This document shows positions 20,234 through 22,121 of a stretch of DNA of 22,121 nt, piece after piece. Below the pieces are notes generated by a model, which saw only the letters and a program-made list of their open reading frames with translations, did no database searches and was not told where the DNA came from. The first letter of the stretch is position 1, and every line of letters begins with the position of its first letter. Made by a program: the position numbers and the translations under genes. The stretch spans positions 1 through 22,121 of the forward strand of contig UREE01000030.1 of assembly GCA_900546825.1 (NCBI GenBank), read 5' to 3'. Origin of the DNA: an uncultured Collinsella sp. (lineage in GTDB: Bacteria > Actinomycetota > Coriobacteriia > Coriobacteriales > Coriobacteriaceae).

Positions 20234-22036
20234 ATGCAGCCCAAGCATTCCGCGGTTGTCGCGGGCCTGACGCTGGCGCTTTCGTTTGGCGCCGTTACCG
20301 CACCCGCGCCCGCCGCCGCCGAGGAGCCCACGCCGGGCGTTGCCTCGGATGCCACCGATATCGATAAGGGTCTCTATACCCAGCAGTCCTTCTCGGGCGT
20401 GCTGAGGTCGGTCCAGGGCGTTTCGTTTGTTAACGTGACCCCCGAGATGAAGTACTTTACCAAGTACGAGAGCCACGGCAACTATAACCAGGGCTTTTCG
20501 TATGGCGACGGCTATAACGCGCTGGGCTATTACCAGTTCGACCGTCGATGGTCGCTCATTCCGTTTATGAAGCAGGCCTACAACTACAACCCCGAAAAAT
20601 ACAGCATGCTCAAGGATGCGATTGATCGCGGCAGCGAGATTTCCAACACGAGCAATGCCATGTCCGAGAACGGTCAGCTCACCGACCTGGGCCGTATCGC
20701 GCAGGAGGCTTTCCAGGGTGCTTACAACACCGACCCTGTTGAGTTCTCAGCACTTCAAGATGCCTATGCGTACAACTCGTACTATGCGGTGACCGAGGCG
20801 TGGCTCAAGAGCGGCCTGGGTATTGATATTTCGGGCCGCGCCGATTGCGTCAAGGGCATGGTGTGGAGCATCACCAACATGTGCGGCACCGGTGGCTGCA
20901 GGGACTTCTTCCGCTGGGCAAACCTTTCTAACAGTATGACCGATCGCGAGTTTGTGACGGCGCTTTCCAATAGCGTGGTCAACAATGTCGCCACCAAGTA
21001 TTCGAGCCAGTCCCAGTATCATGAGGGCTGGAAGAATCGTTATAAGAATGAGCTGAAGGACTGCTTGGTTTATATCGCTGAGGACGAGGCTGCCGCTGCG
21101 ACGCCCGTGCAGCCCGAGCTTACGCCGGCGCCCTCGCCGACACCTGATTCGAATAACGACTCGAGTGACGATGTCAACGATGACAGGATGGATGCGCCCT
21201 CGACCGATGCTGACGGTGATGGCTCTGCTGGTGGTACTACCAACGACGGCTCTACCTCGAACGGCTCCGATTCGAACGGCTCTGCTGCGGGCGATTCGTC
21301 TTCAAGCTCTGCCGGCAATACGGACAGCGACGCTTCTGGTTCGACCGGTGCTGGCACCTCTAACTCATCCACCGGCTCGAGCGATTCGTCCGCTGACACC
21401 GGCTCTAACAACGGCTCTGGCTCTGATGTAACACCTGATTCCGATGCTTCCAAGGACGACTCGAATAAGGCGCCGGACGCCCCCGTTGCTTCGCCGGACA
21501 AGAAGCCTTCTTTCTCCGTGCAGCTTGGTTCTACGCTGGGCTCTTCGCTGATGGCTGGCGTCAATAATGGCTCGACCCAGAACAAGGACAACTCTGATCA
21601 GGTTTCCACGGAAAAGTCCGAGGCCGCAAAGGGCGACTCCAAGGACAAGGCTTCCGAGAAGACCGAATCCGATAAGGGTTCTAGCTCTGATGAGAAGGGC
21701 GACAAGTCCGCTCAGGAGAAGGACGAGGGCAAGAAGTCTGAATCTGAGGAGAAGGACGAGAACAAGGACGGAAAGAAACAGTCCAAAGACGACGAGGGCG
21801 GTGCTGACAACCAGGTCCAGGAGCAAAATGACTCCAAAACGGTGACCACCACGACCACGACGACTACAACGACCAAGTCATCTGGCGGCAATATGCCCAA
21901 GACGGGCGACTTGATCGTGATGGCGAGCCTTGCCAGCGCAAGCTTGGCCACGCTGGGTGCCACGTCTATCGTAAGTGGTAAGCATAAGCTTGATCAGCAG
22001 AAGAAGACTTCTGGGGAGGACGGCTCGGAGGAGTAA
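20234..22036 (+). CDS. Secreted lysozyme-like protein with sortase (MPKTG) cell-wall anchor
   Basis: A 600-aa surface protein. A Sec signal peptide (1-29, ending APAAA) is followed by a folded region of ~45-283. There, YFTKYESHGNYNQGFSYGDG and ALGYYQFDRRW resemble the E...G-YQF core of lysozyme/transglycosylase-like domains seen in phage tail and VgrG-related proteins; E79 would be the catalytic candidate. Four cysteines (205, 217, 222, 277) could form disulfides. From ~290 to 553 it is a low-complexity wall-spanning region: first Pro-rich, then Ser/Asp/Gly/Asn, then Lys/Glu/Asp/Ser, then a threonine run. The anchor is MPKTGD (554-559, an LPXTG variant), a hydrophobic helix (560-582) and an unusually long 18-residue charged tail. 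The ATG at 20234 has AGGGAGG upstream. Peptidoglycan hydrolysis is inferred, not shown. Confidence 0.85.
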   Translation: MQPKHSAVVAGLTLALSFGAVTAPAPAAAEEPTPGVASDATDIDKGLYTQQSFSGVLRSVQGVSFVNVTPEMKYFTKYESHGNYNQGFSYGDGYNALGYYQFDRRWSLIPFMKQAYNYNPEKYSMLKDAIDRGSEISNTSNAMSENGQLTDLGRIAQEAFQGAYNTDPVEFSALQDAYAYNSYYAVTEAWLKSGLGIDISGRADCVKGMVWSITNMCGTGGCRDFFRWANLSNSMTDREFVTALSNSVVNNVATKYSSQSQYHEGWKNRYKNELKDCLVYIAEDEAAAATPVQPELTPAPSPTPDSNNDSSDDVNDDRMDAPSTDADGDGSAGGTTNDGSTSNGSDSNGSAAGDSSSSSAGNTDSDASGSTGAGTSNSSTGSSDSSADTGSNNGSGSDVTPDSDASKDDSNKAPDAPVASPDKKPSFSVQLGSTLGSSLMAGVNNGSTQNKDNSDQVSTEKSEAAKGDSKDKASEKTESDKGSSSDEKGDKSAQEKDEGKKSESEEKDENKDGKKQSKDDEGGADNQVQEQNDSKTVTTTTTTTTTTKSSGGNMPKTGDLIVMASLASASLATLGATSIVSGKHKLDQQKKTSGEDGSEE

Positions 22037-22121
22037 TCTTCCAGATCGTTTTCTATAAGAGTTTGGGACGGGGTCCGGTGCGGCGTGAACTGCATCCCAT
22101 TTCTTGGACTTTGAAATTAAG

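Noticed and set aside
22037..22121. Possible further TGGGAC palindrome (TTTGGGACGGGG... with ...GCATCCCATTT) after the cell-wall protein gene
   Set aside because: Only TGGGA/TCCCA match, spacing differs from the three good copies and the window ends here, so it cannot be assigned to the same family. No terminator was recognised in these 85 bases.

Overview
The window reads as a chromosomal segment of a gut-type actinobacterium of the class Coriobacteriia, most likely Collinsella or a close relative. This is inferred from several things: GC-rich coding DNA with abundant GTG/GCC/GAC codons, a Rho factor with a very long Ala/Lys/Arg/Glu-rich N-terminal extension, a sufCBDSU operon divergent from an Rrf2 regulator, a GGGtGRT/NifU-like gene pair, and a sortase-anchored surface protein. 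No rRNA, CRISPR array, prophage or intact insertion sequence was seen.

Layout. 1-340 is the 3' end of argS. 341-868 is a long gap holding the argS terminator, a 150-bp imperfect inverted-repeat element, a short direct repeat and the rho leader. 869-3442 is rho. After a 313-base gap with a good promoter, 3756-5613 carries a two-gene unit: a two-helix membrane protein of unknown function and a VanZ-family protein. On the minus strand follow a ROK sugar kinase (5728-6618) and a class I aminotransferase (6755-7936), each with its own terminator. Two plus-strand tRNAs, His(GTG) and Lys(CTT), lie at 8102-8277 behind a clear promoter. dinD (8361-9221) and a fumarate reductase/aspartate oxidase-like flavoprotein (9383-10909) are on the minus strand.

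11166-19438 is dominated by iron-sulfur biology, all on the minus strand except one gene. A NifU-like scaffold and a GGGtGRT protein form a tight two-gene operon (12923 to 11166). The suf operon runs sufC-sufB-sufD-sufS-sufU (19438 to 14193) with overlapping or nearly abutting genes. Between them, on the plus strand, sits a RAYT-like (Y1 transposase-related) gene whose aligned catalytic tyrosine appears to be serine. Divergent from sufC is an IscR-like Rrf2 regulator (19663-20094) with three cysteines, the number that binds a 2Fe-2S cluster in IscR. Its upstream region holds two 31-bp palindromes of the form TGGGACAAA-N13-TTTGTCCCA, and a third lies at the far end of the suf operon overlapping the sufU stop codon.

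The window closes with a secreted, lysozyme-like, Ser/Asp/Lys-rich cell-wall protein with an MPKTG sorting signal (20234-22036). The SUF genes would build and deliver Fe-S clusters: SufS and SufU mobilise sulfur, SufBCD is the scaffold, and Rrf2 would sense cluster status. The adjacent NifU-like/GGGtGRT pair is the best candidate here for an uncharacterised Fe-S-related system. The repeated palindromes and the altered RAYT-like protein are the most unusual sequence-level signals.
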